Position numbers and translations under genes: made by a program | Notes under the pieces: model-generated | Database searches by the model: none | Told to the model about the DNA's origin: nothing | The model's input: only the letters and a program-made list of their open reading frames with translations | Assembly (NCBI GenBank): GCA_947504045.1 | Contig: CANNFY010000001.1 | Span: 434,001-498,000, forward strand | DNA: 64,000 nt | DNA from: an uncultured Maribacter sp. | GTDB lineage: Bacteria; Bacteroidota; Bacteroidia; Flavobacteriales; Flavobacteriaceae | Reading direction: 5' to 3' | In this document: positions 24,800-35,232 of the stretch, one piece after another | How positions within the stretch are numbered: position 1 is the stretch's first letter | Layout: every line of letters begins with the position of its first letter

Positions 24800-25658
24800 T
24801 TTCAATTTTCTTTGTTAGGGCAATAAAATGAGCCACTGTTAATTGTTCTGGTCGTTTACCAAAGATAGCATCTTCTTTTAGATTATTAGAAAGTGCAAAC
24901 GGTTTTAAACTATTACGCAAGGTTTTTCTTCTTAATCCAAAAGCTGCTTTTACAACTTTAAAAAGCATTGGAACACTACAGTCTAATTGCAAATTGTCTT
25001 TACGAGTTAATCTTAAAACTCCTGATTGCACTTTTGGTGGTGGGTTAAAAACATTTGGTTCTACTGTAAACAAATACTCTGCTGTATAAAATGCTTGTGT
25101 AAGAACAGATAATATACCGTATGTTTTATTTCCTTCTTTTGCACAAATACGTTCTGCCACTTCTTTTTGAAACATTCCTGAAAACTCTGGAACTTGCTCT
25201 CGCATTTCCAACATTTTAAAAACAATTTGCGTAGATATATTGTATGGAAAATTACCTGTAATAGCAAATTGTTCTTTACCAAAAAGACTTTCTATATTAA
25301 ATTTTAAAAAATCAGCTTCTATTACTTTAAATGTACCTTTTCTTTGTTGTAACTCTGGATGTTCTAATGGAAAATTGGTGTTTAAATATTCTATAGATTC
25401 TGTATCTAAATCTAACGCAACCAAATTCATTTCTTGTTTTAACAAATGCTTGGTTAAAACACCAGTACCTGGCCCAATTTCTATAACATTTTTGTATCCG
25501 TTAAGTTTTAAGGTATTGGCAATATCATACGCAACCCCTTCATCTGTTAAAAAATGTTGCCCTAAATGCTTTTTGGCTTTTACAGGGCTTTCTTCTTGCC
25601 AGTTGTTTTTAAGCTTAGGCTTACCTCCAGCATACTTTACTTTCCCTTTTTTTGCCAT
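24786..25658 (-). CDS. rsmA: 16S rRNA (adenine1518-N6/adenine1519-N6)-dimethyltransferase
   Basis: A 290-residue KsgA/RsmA. The N-terminal family motif [11 protein letters not shown] is near 29-39, the SAM motif [10 protein letters not shown] near 61-70, and the catalytic NFPYN near 136-140. It dimethylates two adjacent adenosines in the 3' end of 16S rRNA, a late check in small-subunit assembly. The basic N-terminal extension ([17 protein letters not shown]) is Bacteroidota-style. The gene ends inside mgtE and begins 3 nt after the DUF4286 gene, so they form one operon. Confidence 0.95.
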   Translation of the reverse strand: MAKKGKVKYAGGKPKLKNNWQEESPVKAKKHLGQHFLTDEGVAYDIANTLKLNGYKNVIEIGPGTGVLTKHLLKQEMNLVALDLDTESIEYLNTNFPLEHPELQQRKGTFKVIEADFLKFNIESLFGKEQFAITGNFPYNISTQIVFKMLEMREQVPEFSGMFQKEVAERICAKEGNKTYGILSVLTQAFYTAEYLFTVEPNVFNPPPKVQSGVLRLTRKDNLQLDCSVPMLFKVVKAAFGLRRKTLRNSLKPFALSNNLKEDAIFGKRPEQLTVAHFIALTKKIENDTV

Positions 25659-25661
25659 AAT

Positions 25662-25973
25662 TTAGTGTTCGCTTACAATTTCTAACTCTGTTCTAAATGC
25701 CACAAATTTTCCTGCAAAAAGTTTTGCAGCTTGAGAGCGCATTTTTTCTGCATCTTCTGTATAATATTTTTGTAAAGTAGCTTTACTGTCTGTGGTGTAT
25801 TGTATAGAATATGTAACGCCTCCCATTTCTTCTTCTACCAAAACCCTTGTCATTAATGCTTTGCTAAATTTTCCGGTTGCTAACATTTCTGGAATATGAG
25901 TATTTTTCATCCATGTTAACCACGGGGCTATTATAGACTCTTCTACATTAATTGTAACGTTATATATATACAT
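25662..25973 (-). CDS. DUF4286 family protein
   Basis: A 103-residue cytosolic protein that matches the DUF4286 family by its N-terminal MYIYNVTINVEESI and WLTWMKNTHIPEML segments. The fold is of the ferredoxin-like small dimeric kind, but the function is not known. It lies between a TPR gene (5 nt upstream) and rsmA (3 nt downstream), an arrangement typical for this family in Bacteroidota. Confidence 0.8.
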   Translation of the reverse strand: MYIYNVTINVEESIIAPWLTWMKNTHIPEMLATGKFSKALMTRVLVEEEMGGVTYSIQYTTDSKATLQKYYTEDAEKMRSQAAKLFAGKFVAFRTELEIVSEH

Positions 25974-25978
25974 GTTTT

Positions 25979-27766
25979 TTAATTTATAGCATCTCCTCGC
26001 AACCTTCTAAAATGTTTTCTTGCAGTGGGAGCATAATAACTATCTTGATAATTATATATTATTTTTTCGAAATGTTCTTTTGCTTTCTGGGGTTTATTTA
26101 GCTTATTCTCGTATAACATACCTAATGCATAATGCGCATCGTCTGCCAAAATACCTTGTCCGTAAAATTCTATTATCTTTTGATAATTAAATATGGCTTT
26201 TTCATATTCTTTTAATTGTTCTAAAAACTGCCCTTGTTTAAGCAAAGCTTCATCTTCTATTTTTTCTCCTTTATGATTTTCTAAAATATCATTTAATAGC
26301 GTAATTGCTTCTTTTTTCTTGTTTTGATACGCAAGCAAATCTGCTCTTGCATATTTTTTTAAAGCAGTTTGGGTAGAATCTTCTAAAATATTGTCTGATA
26401 TTAATAGGCTAAGTTGCATAGCATCATTAGCAATAAGTTGCGAAGTTGAACTTCGTAAAACTTTTAGTTGGGTTAATGCCCAATTAAAATCTCCTTTATA
26501 AAAACTTGTTTGCGCTACTTTATATCTGGCATTCTGGCCAACAACATCATTCTTTAATTTTTGTTGTATTTGAGAAAAATAGATAAGCGCTTCGTTAAAC
26601 TTTTTATCATAAACCAAAATGTCTCCTAATGCTAATTTTACAAAAGCTGCTTCTCTTGGGTTTAATGGCAACTCTAAACTATTTTTTAATATTTGTATTG
26701 CTGGTACTGGAGTATCTTTTTTAAAAGTTAAAAAATTGGCATAAGCTATTTGTAATGCAATAGTAGTTCTTTTATACCCATATACCTCTAACAAATTTTG
26801 GTACTTTTTTTCTACATCTGAATACCCCTTTTCATCTTCATTTTTTAACCTAATTTCTATCAACTTTAATTCCGATTCTAGTTTGGAATTACTTTCATTA
26901 GTTTCTGAAATAATAAAGTTAAATACTTCTTCTGCTAAAAAAATGGCATCGTTATCATAGGCTAAAATTCCTAATTGTTGCAATCTACTAACACTATTGC
27001 CTTCTGTTCTTTTAAAAATTGCTTTTTCTTGTCTAAAAGCACTATCGTATTGTTTTTGCTTTACATAAAGCCAACTTAATAAATCGTTCCAAAGAACATC
27101 CGGATTTCTTTGTGCACTTTTTAATAAAATCTTTTTTAAAATTAAATTATTAGAGTTTGTAGGTTCTTCTGTAATAAAAGCATCTAAATTACGAAGAACA
27201 GTAGATTTAGAGGTTTTACCTTCTATTAGTAAATTAAAAAAGGCATTGTACATTTCCTCTATTTTACCTTGCTCTCCATAAATTTTTGCTAGTTGGTAAT
27301 TGTAATTTAAAGCCGGATTTAATTCCATTGTTGTTTTATAGGACAAAACAGCTTTATCTAATAAATTATATTTTTGAAACTTGGCGCCTATTTGCGGACC
27401 ATAATTAGGATTCTTATTTAAATACTTTATTGCCTTATTATATTGATATTCTGCTTTTTCACCTTTATTCTGAAGCGAAAAATTATACCCTAAGTCTATT
27501 ATAAAATTAACTGCTTTGGCGTTTTTATTTATTTTGCCTTCTAAAAAAAGTTCTGCCTCTTCATACCTTTCTAATTGTTGGTAGCAGGCAACCAAATTTT
27601 CGGCATAATCTAACCTTCTTGGATTGTTTTTAGAAAGTTTTTCATAAAAAACAACTGCTTTATCAAACTCTCCATCATTAAAATATTGTAATGCTAAAAA
27701 ATCTTCTTGAGCAGAGGCCCAAAAAAAATTACATATAAATAATAATGTGAAAAATGTACGCAACAC
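25979..27766 (-). CDS. Secreted tetratricopeptide repeat protein
   Basis: A 595-residue protein with an N-terminal signal peptide (LRTFFTLLFICNFFWASAQ) and about ten tetratricopeptide-like helical pairs, for instance FDKAVVFYEKL near 35 and YEKAIFNYQKIIEFYG near 518. TPR arrays of this type mediate protein contacts in the periplasm or at the outer membrane. The start is GTG; no in-frame ATG is available within the signal peptide. A TATCTTTG -7 element at 27785-27778 would give an almost leaderless mRNA. The gene leads the DUF4286-rsmA-mgtE run. Confidence 0.8.
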   Translation of the reverse strand: MLRTFFTLLFICNFFWASAQEDFLALQYFNDGEFDKAVVFYEKLSKNNPRRLDYAENLVACYQQLERYEEAELFLEGKINKNAKAVNFIIDLGYNFSLQNKGEKAEYQYNKAIKYLNKNPNYGPQIGAKFQKYNLLDKAVLSYKTTMELNPALNYNYQLAKIYGEQGKIEEMYNAFFNLLIEGKTSKSTVLRNLDAFITEEPTNSNNLILKKILLKSAQRNPDVLWNDLLSWLYVKQKQYDSAFRQEKAIFKRTEGNSVSRLQQLGILAYDNDAIFLAEEVFNFIISETNESNSKLESELKLIEIRLKNEDEKGYSDVEKKYQNLLEVYGYKRTTIALQIAYANFLTFKKDTPVPAIQILKNSLELPLNPREAAFVKLALGDILVYDKKFNEALIYFSQIQQKLKNDVVGQNARYKVAQTSFYKGDFNWALTQLKVLRSSTSQLIANDAMQLSLLISDNILEDSTQTALKKYARADLLAYQNKKKEAITLLNDILENHKGEKIEDEALLKQGQFLEQLKEYEKAIFNYQKIIEFYGQGILADDAHYALGMLYENKLNKPQKAKEHFEKIIYNYQDSYYAPTARKHFRRLRGDAIN

Positions 27767-27828
27767 AAGATTTTTCTCAAAGATACATAGATTACCTAAA
27801 GAGAATGTTAATGTATTGTAAGAAAAAA

Positions 27829-29100
27829 TTAATCTATCTTACTAAAGCCACAATAAGGTATTAACACTTCTGGAATTTCTATACCATCTTCTACCTGATA
27901 ATTTTCTAGTATACCTGCAAGAACTCTTGGTAATGCTAAAGAACTACCATTTAAGGTGTGGGCAAATTTACGCTTACCATCTTTGTCTTTAAATCGCAGT
28001 TTTAACCTATTGGATTGATATGCCTCAAAATTAGAGACCGAACTTATTTCTAACCAACGGTCTTGTGCTGTAGAAAACACTTCAAAATCATACGTTAAAA
28101 CAGAGGTAAAGCCTAGGTCTCCTCCGCATAATCTTAAAACTCTATATGGTAATTTTAATTCTCTAAGAATAGTTTTTACATGTTCTACCATACCTTCTAA
28201 AGCTTTAAAAGAATTGGATGGGTGTTCTACACGTACAATTTCTACTTTATCAAATTGGTGTAACCTATTTAAGCCTCGAACATGTGCGCCGTAACTTCCG
28301 GCTTCTCTTCTAAAGCATGGTGTGTATGCTGTATAGCAAAGAGGAAATTGTTCTTCTTTAAGTATTTCTCCTCTAAATAAATTTGTAACCGGAACCTCGG
28401 CTGTAGGTATTAAATAAAGGTCATCTTCACCTACATGGTACATTTGCCCTTCTTTATCTGGCAATTGCCCTGTTCCAAAACCAGATGCTTCGTTTACTAA
28501 ATGTGGCACTTGCATTTCTGTATAACCAGCCTCTGTATTTTTATCTAAAAAATAAGAAATTAATGCTCTTTGTAAACGCGCTCCTTTTCCTTTATAAACC
28601 GGAAAACCAGCACCTGTAACTTTAACTCCTAATTCAAAATCTATAATATCATATTTTTTTGCTAATTCCCAATGTGGTAATGCATTTGTAACCAGTTTAG
28701 GAATATCACCTTCTGAAAATATTTCTTCATTATCCTCATCTGTATTACCGGCCGGAACACTAGCATGTGGTATGTTAGGAATTTGGTATAATAAAGATTG
28801 TAACTCCTCTGTAACGGTTGTTAAAGCATCATTTAAAACCTTAGATTCTTCTTTTAAAATTCCTGTTTTTTCTTTTAAAACATTAGCTTCTTGTGCTTTT
28901 CCTGTTTTAAAAAGTATACCAATTTCTTTAGATAAACTATTAGATTCTGCTAAAGTACTATCTAATTTTGTTTGTGTTTCACGTCTTTTATCATCTAGCG
29001 CTATTGCCTTATTTAGTAAAGGTTCCGCATCTATATTTCGTTTTTTTAACGCAGTAATAAATTCGTTCTTAGATTCTCTAATTGCCTGTAATTGTAGCAT
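27829..29100 (-). CDS. serS: Serine-tRNA ligase
   Basis: A 423-residue class II seryl-tRNA synthetase, normal length. An N-terminal helical arm (about 1-105) that binds tRNA-Ser is followed by the catalytic domain with motif 2 RREAGSYG near 262-269, and a motif 3 region with LNGSSLALPRVLAGILENYQ near 384-403. It charges tRNA-Ser (and tRNA-Sec if present). A flavobacterial promoter lies at 29150-29120 directly upstream, so it is a separate transcription unit. Confidence 0.97.
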   Translation of the reverse strand: MLQLQAIRESKNEFITALKKRNIDAEPLLNKAIALDDKRRETQTKLDSTLAESNSLSKEIGILFKTGKAQEANVLKEKTGILKEESKVLNDALTTVTEELQSLLYQIPNIPHASVPAGNTDEDNEEIFSEGDIPKLVTNALPHWELAKKYDIIDFELGVKVTGAGFPVYKGKGARLQRALISYFLDKNTEAGYTEMQVPHLVNEASGFGTGQLPDKEGQMYHVGEDDLYLIPTAEVPVTNLFRGEILKEEQFPLCYTAYTPCFRREAGSYGAHVRGLNRLHQFDKVEIVRVEHPSNSFKALEGMVEHVKTILRELKLPYRVLRLCGGDLGFTSVLTYDFEVFSTAQDRWLEISSVSNFEAYQSNRLKLRFKDKDGKRKFAHTLNGSSLALPRVLAGILENYQVEDGIEIPEVLIPYCGFSKID

Positions 29101-29119
29101 TGGTATATATTTTGAACTG

Positions 29120-29150
29120 CAAATTTAGGTTTATTTACGCCTTTTGCCAA
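29120..29150 (-). promoter_or_regulatory. Promoter of serS
   Basis: TTG on the minus strand at 29150-29148, a 20-bp spacer and TAAATTTG at 29127-29120. Both boxes match the Bacteroidota pattern. The leader to the ATG at 29100 is about 10 nt. Confidence 0.65.
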
Positions 29151-29161
29151 CAGAAATTGAA

Positions 29162-30487
29162 TCACTCTTCTTTTAATTTAGAAGTTAAAATCCAATTGTG
29201 GTGTTTAAAGTGGCTCCAATTCTCTTTTGCTAAATCTACATTTGGATCTATAAAAGGCTGCATTCGCCTACCATTAATACTAATTTTAGAATTAATTGCA
29301 TATACCGACACGTCCTCTCCTTTTTCTTTGTATTGCTTTTTTATGTACTGCGCAAACTGCCACATAAAATCTGGATAAGAAGCCACTCTTCCTCTTTGTT
29401 TATTAGTTAAATATGCGGTTTGTTTTATATATTTTTCCTCACCAGTACTGTTGTTTTTTAATTTAAAAAGAACGGATCCTCTTCGGCTGCGTAACATCAT
29501 ACGCCAACTTAACCTATGCCCTTCTTCTGTCCATAAAACATTATCTTTTATAAAATAATGACGTATAGGCAAAACAAGCTGGATTATAAAATAAACACTT
29601 AAAAAACCAATTAGTATATTTTTACTTTTCGGAGCACTCATAAAAGTTTCATTAAACACGCTTTTAGTCTTAAAAAATAAGTTTCTAATAGTCTGCGGTT
29701 CAAAAAAGAAAACTGTAAACGCAAGAGATAAATATGGAAAAATGCCTATTTGAAAAACTATAGAATTAAATAAATGAAAAAATATAGATAATATAAAGGC
29801 TATTTTTCTGGTTGGTTTATAAAGTAACGCAGGTATAACAAGAAAATCGAAAAGGATTCCGAAAGAACCCATTATTACGTGTACCCAGTGTTGTTGTAAA
29901 AAATTGCCAATTAAAAAATAGTTTGCTTTGCTTTTCATTAAAAGCTCTATCATTCCAAAATCTAGCCAATCGCCATAAATTTTAGCAATAGAAGCGTAGG
30001 TGTATACTATAAATAGTTGCAAAACTATAATCCATTTTACATAGGCATACATGCTGTTAGATGCTATACTTGCATTTTTCTTTACATCTAAAGAGCTGCT
30101 TTTATTAGCAGGTAAAAAACACATTATTAATGAAATTAACACTAATAAATAGTAGTGATTGTTGTAAGAGGTTTTTTGCATTAAATACACTCCCGTCCAT
30201 AAAACAAAAAAAGAAATACTACTAAAACGATACTTGTACCCTAATGCAATAAGAATCCCCAAGGTTCCCATTACAAAAAAGTAAAAATACATACCATTAC
30301 CAGGTAAAGGCTGTAACCAATCAAAACCAATAAAATTAAATGTAAAAACAGGCTCTACTAAAGTTTTTTTAACCCAACCTGTAAGAATTGCTCCATAACA
30401 TTCTAAAGCAACTAAAATTCCAAAAAAAATTCTAAATAGTATTAATGCACTGTTATCTATTCTCCGAAAAAGAAATCGATCTAACAT
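29162..30487 (-). CDS. HTTM domain membrane protein (vitamin K-dependent gamma-carboxylase-like)
   Basis: A 441-residue integral membrane protein. Several hydrophobic helices cover about residues 15-300 and a soluble C-terminal part follows. The YLMQKTSYNNHYYL segment near 110 has the lysine found in the HTTM/gamma-carboxylase family. In animals the homologue carboxylates glutamates using reduced vitamin K; the role of bacterial members is mostly undefined. It ends 61 nt before serS and starts 1 nt after ribF, so ribF and this gene form a transcript. Confidence 0.8.
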   Translation of the reverse strand: MLDRFLFRRIDNSALILFRIFFGILVALECYGAILTGWVKKTLVEPVFTFNFIGFDWLQPLPGNGMYFYFFVMGTLGILIALGYKYRFSSISFFVLWTGVYLMQKTSYNNHYYLLVLISLIMCFLPANKSSSLDVKKNASIASNSMYAYVKWIIVLQLFIVYTYASIAKIYGDWLDFGMIELLMKSKANYFLIGNFLQQHWVHVIMGSFGILFDFLVIPALLYKPTRKIAFILSIFFHLFNSIVFQIGIFPYLSLAFTVFFFEPQTIRNLFFKTKSVFNETFMSAPKSKNILIGFLSVYFIIQLVLPIRHYFIKDNVLWTEEGHRLSWRMMLRSRRGSVLFKLKNNSTGEEKYIKQTAYLTNKQRGRVASYPDFMWQFAQYIKKQYKEKGEDVSVYAINSKISINGRRMQPFIDPNVDLAKENWSHFKHHNWILTSKLKEE

Positions 30488-30488
30488 T

Positions 30489-31415
30489 TTATTTTGCTAT
30501 TAAATTTAAAGCTGTTTGTTTATCTATATGCAACTGCTCTTTTAAGTCTTCAACAGAATCAAATTTTTGCTCGTCTCTTAAGCGTTCTAATATATCTATC
30601 TGTATTTTTTTACCGTATAGATCTTCATTAAAATCAAAAAAGTGAACTTCAATAGTTTGTGTTGTTCCCTGTACTGTAGGGTTAAACCCTATATTCATCA
30701 TTCCAAATACTGTCGTACTATTAAAAACACTTTGCACTACATATGCTCCATTTTTTGGTATAAGCTTATATTCCTCTTTAATATGAATATTTGCAGTAGG
30801 AAAGCCTAATTGCCTACCAAGTTCTTTACCTTTGGTAACCGTACCACTAATCATATAATTATACCCCAAATATTTATTTGCGGTATTTATATCTCCTTCA
30901 TCTAAAGCTCTTCTTATTTTAGTTGAACTTACAGACACTTCGTTAATTTCTTGCGCAGGTATTTCTTCTACATTAAAATTTAAAGTAGATCCAAAAGCAA
31001 TTAAATCGTTAATATTCGCATTTCTATTTCTACCAAACCTATGATCATACCCAATAATTATCTTCTTTGTATTTAATTTATTTACTAATAAATCTCTAAC
31101 AAATTCTGTTGCTGATAGTCTAGAAAACTCTACTGTAAATGGGTGAATAATTAACTGTTGTAAGCCTAATTTTTTTAAAATTACCCCTCTTTCTTCAATG
31201 GTATTTAAGAGTTTAATATCCGCATCTTTTTGCAAAACCATTCTAGGGTGCGGAAAAAAAGTAAGAACCGTTGGTAGTAAATCTAATTCTTTTGCATTAT
31301 TAATTAGGCGGTTAATTATTTTTTGATGGCCAATATGCACTCCATCAAAAGTACCTATAGTAATTACTATTGGTGTTGTATTATCGTACTTAGATATGCT
31401 TTGAACTATATTCAC
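30489..31415 (-). CDS. ribF: Bifunctional riboflavin kinase / FAD synthetase
   Basis: A 308-residue RibF of normal length. The N-terminal FMN adenylyltransferase has GTFDGVHIGHQ near 22-32 and a RFGRNRN segment near 126. The C-terminal riboflavin kinase includes TVTKGKELGRQLGFPTAN near 193-210. It makes FMN and FAD. The start is GTG at 31415, supported by the conserved spacing to GTFDG; no upstream in-frame ATG exists in the 52-nt gap to the divergent protease gene. Confidence 0.94.
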   Translation of the reverse strand: MNIVQSISKYDNTTPIVITIGTFDGVHIGHQKIINRLINNAKELDLLPTVLTFFPHPRMVLQKDADIKLLNTIEERGVILKKLGLQQLIIHPFTVEFSRLSATEFVRDLLVNKLNTKKIIIGYDHRFGRNRNANINDLIAFGSTLNFNVEEIPAQEINEVSVSSTKIRRALDEGDINTANKYLGYNYMISGTVTKGKELGRQLGFPTANIHIKEEYKLIPKNGAYVVQSVFNSTTVFGMMNIGFNPTVQGTTQTIEVHFFDFNEDLYGKKIQIDILERLRDEQKFDSVEDLKEQLHIDKQTALNLIAK

Positions 31416-31437
31416 TTATAATAAATAATAAAAGACG

Positions 31438-31445
31438 TATATTTG
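31438..31445 (+). promoter_or_regulatory. -7 element for the metalloprotease gene
   Basis: TATATTTG matches TAnnTTTG; the -33 region (about 31415-31418) is weak. Predicted leader is about 15 nt before the ATG at 31468. The short 52-nt gap must also serve the divergent ribF. Confidence 0.5.
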
Positions 31446-31467
31446 ATTTAGAGATAAAAGTCAATTA

Positions 31468-34400
31468 ATGCTTACAAAATTACGTCTACTTTTTTCAATT
31501 ACCATAGTATTTCTTTCCTTTTACGGGTCTGCACAAAGTAATTACTGGAAGCAAGAGGTTTCTACAAGCAGAATTAATACATCTTTTTCCAAAAAATTTA
31601 AAATTAATACCGGAAAAACTTTTTCTCTAGATAGTAACAATTTTAGGGCTTCGTTAAAAGCCAGTGCTACTTCTAAAAATGCTACTGCCACTGTTTATTT
31701 ACCAAATGAACAAGGAAAACAAGAAGCCTTTATAGTAAAAGAATCCTCTGTACTATCTCCTACTCTTGCTGCAAAATACCCCAATATAAAATCTTATATA
31801 GGGTACTCTATAACTAACCCAGAAGATAAAGTTCGTTTTAGTGTTTCTCACAAAGGAATTACAAGTATGGTGGTTCATGGTAATAATTCTGGAAACACCT
31901 ACATAGAAAATGTGGAAGGAGATACCTATGTTACGTATAAAAGAGACAATGCCAATAAAACAGAAAAAGATTTTATCTGTAACACTAAAGCATCTATAGA
32001 AAACAAAGAAACCTCTTTAACACTTAGACCTGTTGATGATCAAAAATTAAAAAAATATCGTTTAGCAGTTTCTACAACCGGAGAATATACTAGTTTTCAT
32101 GGTGGTTCTGTTGCTGATGCTCTTGCAGCAATAAATGCAACAGTAACTAGAATTAATCAAGTTTTTGAAACAGATTTAGCAATAACACTAGAATTAGTTG
32201 CAAACACAGATTTGGTTATCTATACCGATGCAGAAACAGACCCATATGATGGTAATTTAAATACACAAACACAAAACACCTTAACTAGCCTAATTGGAGA
32301 AGAAAACTATGATATTGGACATCTTTTTCATTTAGATGCTCCAAATGGAAATGCTGGTTTTATTGGTTCTGTTTGCCAAGACTCTAAAAAAGGTAGTGCT
32401 TTTTCATCACACACTAACCCTAAAGGAGATTTGTTTGATATTGATTATGTTTCGCATGAAATGGGGCATCAATTTGGAGCCAACCATACTTGGTCTCACG
32501 AATCTGAAGGAACTTTAGTTCAAGCAGAACCAGGCAGCGGAACCACCATTATGGGATATGCTGGTATTGTTGGCAATAATAATGTTGCATTAAATGGCGA
32601 TGCTTACTTTCATTACTGGAGTATAGTACAAATTACAGATTATATAAAAACCACCAATTGTGCTGTAGAAACAGATTTAACAAACTTACCACCAACAGTA
32701 TCTTTAACTGGTAATTTTAATATCCCAAAATCTACCCCTTTTGTATTAACAGGAGATGCTACAGATACAGATGCTACAGATGTACTAACTTACACTTGGG
32801 AGCAAATAGATGATGGGGTTGTAACACAAGCAACATTTGGTCCTACTAATTTAAGTGGTGCTAACTTTAGATCACAATTACCAAGTACAAATCCGGAACG
32901 TTATTTTCCAAAACTTTCCAGCATTTTAACAGGCCAATTAACACAAACCTCCCCTACTATAAATTCTGCTTGGGAAACTCTATCCGAAGTAGAAAGAGAA
33001 TTAAATTTTGCACTTACCGTAAGAGATAATGCTGCCGGAGGCGGACAAGTAGTTACAGATTTAGTAGAAGTATTTGTTAGCGGTACTGCTGGGCCATTTA
33101 AAGTTACATCGCAAACTACAAATGTAATTCTAGAAGCTGGTTCTACACAAACCATAACATGGGATGTTGCAAATACAAACGAGGCGCCTATTAACACTAC
33201 TCTAGTAGATATTCTTTTATCTACAGATGGCGGACTTACCTATCCTATTACGTTAGCAGAAGATGCTTTAAATGATGGAGAGTATAAAACAATTATTCCT
33301 GGTGTATCAACTACCTCTGCCAGAATAATGGTTAAAGCAAAAAACAATATTTACTTTGCAGTAAATGACTCTAACTTTACAATTGAAGAAAGTGAAGTTA
33401 TTTTAAATTTTACCGAATTAGAATATGAGGTTTGCGTACCAGACACTGTTACTTCCACTTTTACCTACGAAACTTATATGGGTTTTTCTGAAGAAAGTAC
33501 TTTTAGTATTGTATCTCCTCCTGCAGGGTTAGATATTACTATTTCTCCAGAAACAGCAACATTAAATGATACTGAGGTTTCTATTTCTTTTTCAAATACA
33601 GAATCTTTAGCGGCTGGAACATATCCTATTGAAATTGTATCTACAGCAACAACAGAAACAAAATCTGTACTATTAGAACTAAAAATATTTGATACTAATT
33701 TTGCACCTGTAATTTTACAAAGTCCTATAGATCAAATAGAAGATATTTCTAAAAACATAACCTTAGAGTGGGAAAGCAATCCTTTACACACATCTTACGA
33801 TATAGAAATTGCTACTGATAGTTTATTTACAACTATTGTAGATAGCAAAACCTTAATTTCTAATACGTATTCACCATTATCGCTTGCCTATGAAAGCACG
33901 TATTACTGGCGCGTAAAACCAAAAAACATTTGTGGTGAAGGCACTTTTAGTGACCCATTTAGTTTTAAGACTATAAAATTTAGCTGTAAAACCAAAAATG
34001 CTTTAGGTCTGCCGTTAGAAATATCTGATAGCGGAACACCTAGCATAAGTTCTACAATCTCATTCTACGAGGACATTCCTTTAGCAGATATAAATGTAAG
34101 TCTAGAAATAGACCATACCTATTTATCAGACATTGTGGTTAACCTAGTATCTCCTCAAGGAACCAAGGTTACACTTGTATCCAGTTCTTGTGGAGAATTA
34201 GAAAATATTAATGCCACATTTAGTGATGACGCTAATAATTTTACATGCGGAGGAGACCCTGCAATTAGCGGAAACGTTAAACCTTTAGGAACTTTAAGCA
34301 CCCTTATAGGAGAATCTATTAAAGGAGATTGGCAATTACAAATAAATGATAACGCTAATGAAGATGGAGGCTTTTTAAAGACGTTTTCTATTGAAGTTTG

Positions 34401-35232
34401 TGTAGAAGGTGAATTTAGACCTGATGCTGATAATGATGGCGTTTTTGATGATGGAGATGACCTATGCCTTGGCACTCCAGAAGGTTTAGAAGTAGACGAA
34501 ACTGGTTGTACTATCTATCTTTTTCCTAGTACAAATTTTGCAGTGTCTGCCCAAAGCGAATCTTGTAGAAATAATAACGACGGACAAATTAGCATAACCC
34601 CTACTCTTGCCTTAGATTATAGCATAGTAGTAACTAGTAGTAATATAGATATAGCTGAAAATTTTAATAACACTTATACTTTAAACAATTTAACTGCTGG
34701 AGATTATTCTATTTGTATTACTGGAACCGATGGAAATGTAACGTATGAAGAACATTGTTTTAACGTAAAAATATCTGAACCTGAAGCATTAAATGTTAGT
34801 TCAAACGTTTCTATTAACCAAACCACTCTTTTACTATCTGGCTCTAATTTATATAATATTGAGCTAAACGGTATAGTAACACAAACAACTAAAAGTGAAG
34901 TTACCGTGCAATTAAAACAAGGTACAAATACCCTAAAAGTATATACAAACTTACCTTGCCAAGGTGAATATGAAGAAAATATATTTATTTCTGACAATGC
35001 AATTATTTATCCAAACCCCTTTACCTCTATAACCAACCTATATATTGGGTCTATTATAGACAATTTAGAAGTAAAAATATTTTCTAATACCGGACAATTA
35101 ATTAAAAGCAAAACATACAATTCTATTAATACCGAATTAGAATTAGATCTTAGTAGTTTGCCTGTTGGAATATATTTTATTTCTTACAGCAATCAGAATT
35201 TAAAAGGAACTCTAAAAGTAATTAAGCAATGA
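31468..35232 (+). CDS. Secreted reprolysin-like metalloprotease with T9SS sorting domain
   Basis: A 1254-residue exported protease. A signal peptide (1-22) is followed by a propeptide, then a metzincin catalytic domain with the zinc motif HEMGHQFGANH at 330-340 and a Met-turn (TTIMGYAG near 360-367). Downstream are beta-sandwich modules, a proprotein convertase-type P domain (about 850-980), a Ca-binding DADNDGVFDDGDD segment near 990, and a type A C-terminal sorting domain (YPNPF near 1180, ending GTLKVIKQ). It is exported by the type IX system and acts at the surface or in the medium. The next gene overlaps by 4 nt. Confidence 0.9.
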   Translation: MLTKLRLLFSITIVFLSFYGSAQSNYWKQEVSTSRINTSFSKKFKINTGKTFSLDSNNFRASLKASATSKNATATVYLPNEQGKQEAFIVKESSVLSPTLAAKYPNIKSYIGYSITNPEDKVRFSVSHKGITSMVVHGNNSGNTYIENVEGDTYVTYKRDNANKTEKDFICNTKASIENKETSLTLRPVDDQKLKKYRLAVSTTGEYTSFHGGSVADALAAINATVTRINQVFETDLAITLELVANTDLVIYTDAETDPYDGNLNTQTQNTLTSLIGEENYDIGHLFHLDAPNGNAGFIGSVCQDSKKGSAFSSHTNPKGDLFDIDYVSHEMGHQFGANHTWSHESEGTLVQAEPGSGTTIMGYAGIVGNNNVALNGDAYFHYWSIVQITDYIKTTNCAVETDLTNLPPTVSLTGNFNIPKSTPFVLTGDATDTDATDVLTYTWEQIDDGVVTQATFGPTNLSGANFRSQLPSTNPERYFPKLSSILTGQLTQTSPTINSAWETLSEVERELNFALTVRDNAAGGGQVVTDLVEVFVSGTAGPFKVTSQTTNVILEAGSTQTITWDVANTNEAPINTTLVDILLSTDGGLTYPITLAEDALNDGEYKTIIPGVSTTSARIMVKAKNNIYFAVNDSNFTIEESEVILNFTELEYEVCVPDTVTSTFTYETYMGFSEESTFSIVSPPAGLDITISPETATLNDTEVSISFSNTESLAAGTYPIEIVSTATTETKSVLLELKIFDTNFAPVILQSPIDQIEDISKNITLEWESNPLHTSYDIEIATDSLFTTIVDSKTLISNTYSPLSLAYESTYYWRVKPKNICGEGTFSDPFSFKTIKFSCKTKNALGLPLEISDSGTPSISSTISFYEDIPLADINVSLEIDHTYLSDIVVNLVSPQGTKVTLVSSSCGELENINATFSDDANNFTCGGDPAISGNVKPLGTLSTLIGESIKGDWQLQINDNANEDGGFLKTFSIEVCVEGEFRPDADNDGVFDDGDDLCLGTPEGLEVDETGCTIYLFPSTNFAVSAQSESCRNNNDGQISITPTLALDYSIVVTSSNIDIAENFNNTYTLNNLTAGDYSICITGTDGNVTYEEHCFNVKISEPEALNVSSNVSINQTTLLLSGSNLYNIELNGIVTQTTKSEVTVQLKQGTNTLKVYTNLPCQGEYEENIFISDNAIIYPNPFTSITNLYIGSIIDNLEVKIFSNTGQLIKSKTYNSINTELELDLSSLPVGIYFISYSNQNLKGTLKVIKQ

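Noticed and set aside
24800-24805. Longer MgtE start at a TTG codon
   Set aside because: The next in-frame codon but one is an ATG at 24799; it gives the normal N-terminus, so the TTG extension is unnecessary.
32901-33197. Minus-strand frame within the metalloprotease gene
   Set aside because: It lies wholly within a well-supported gene with clear domains and has no recognisable motif of its own.
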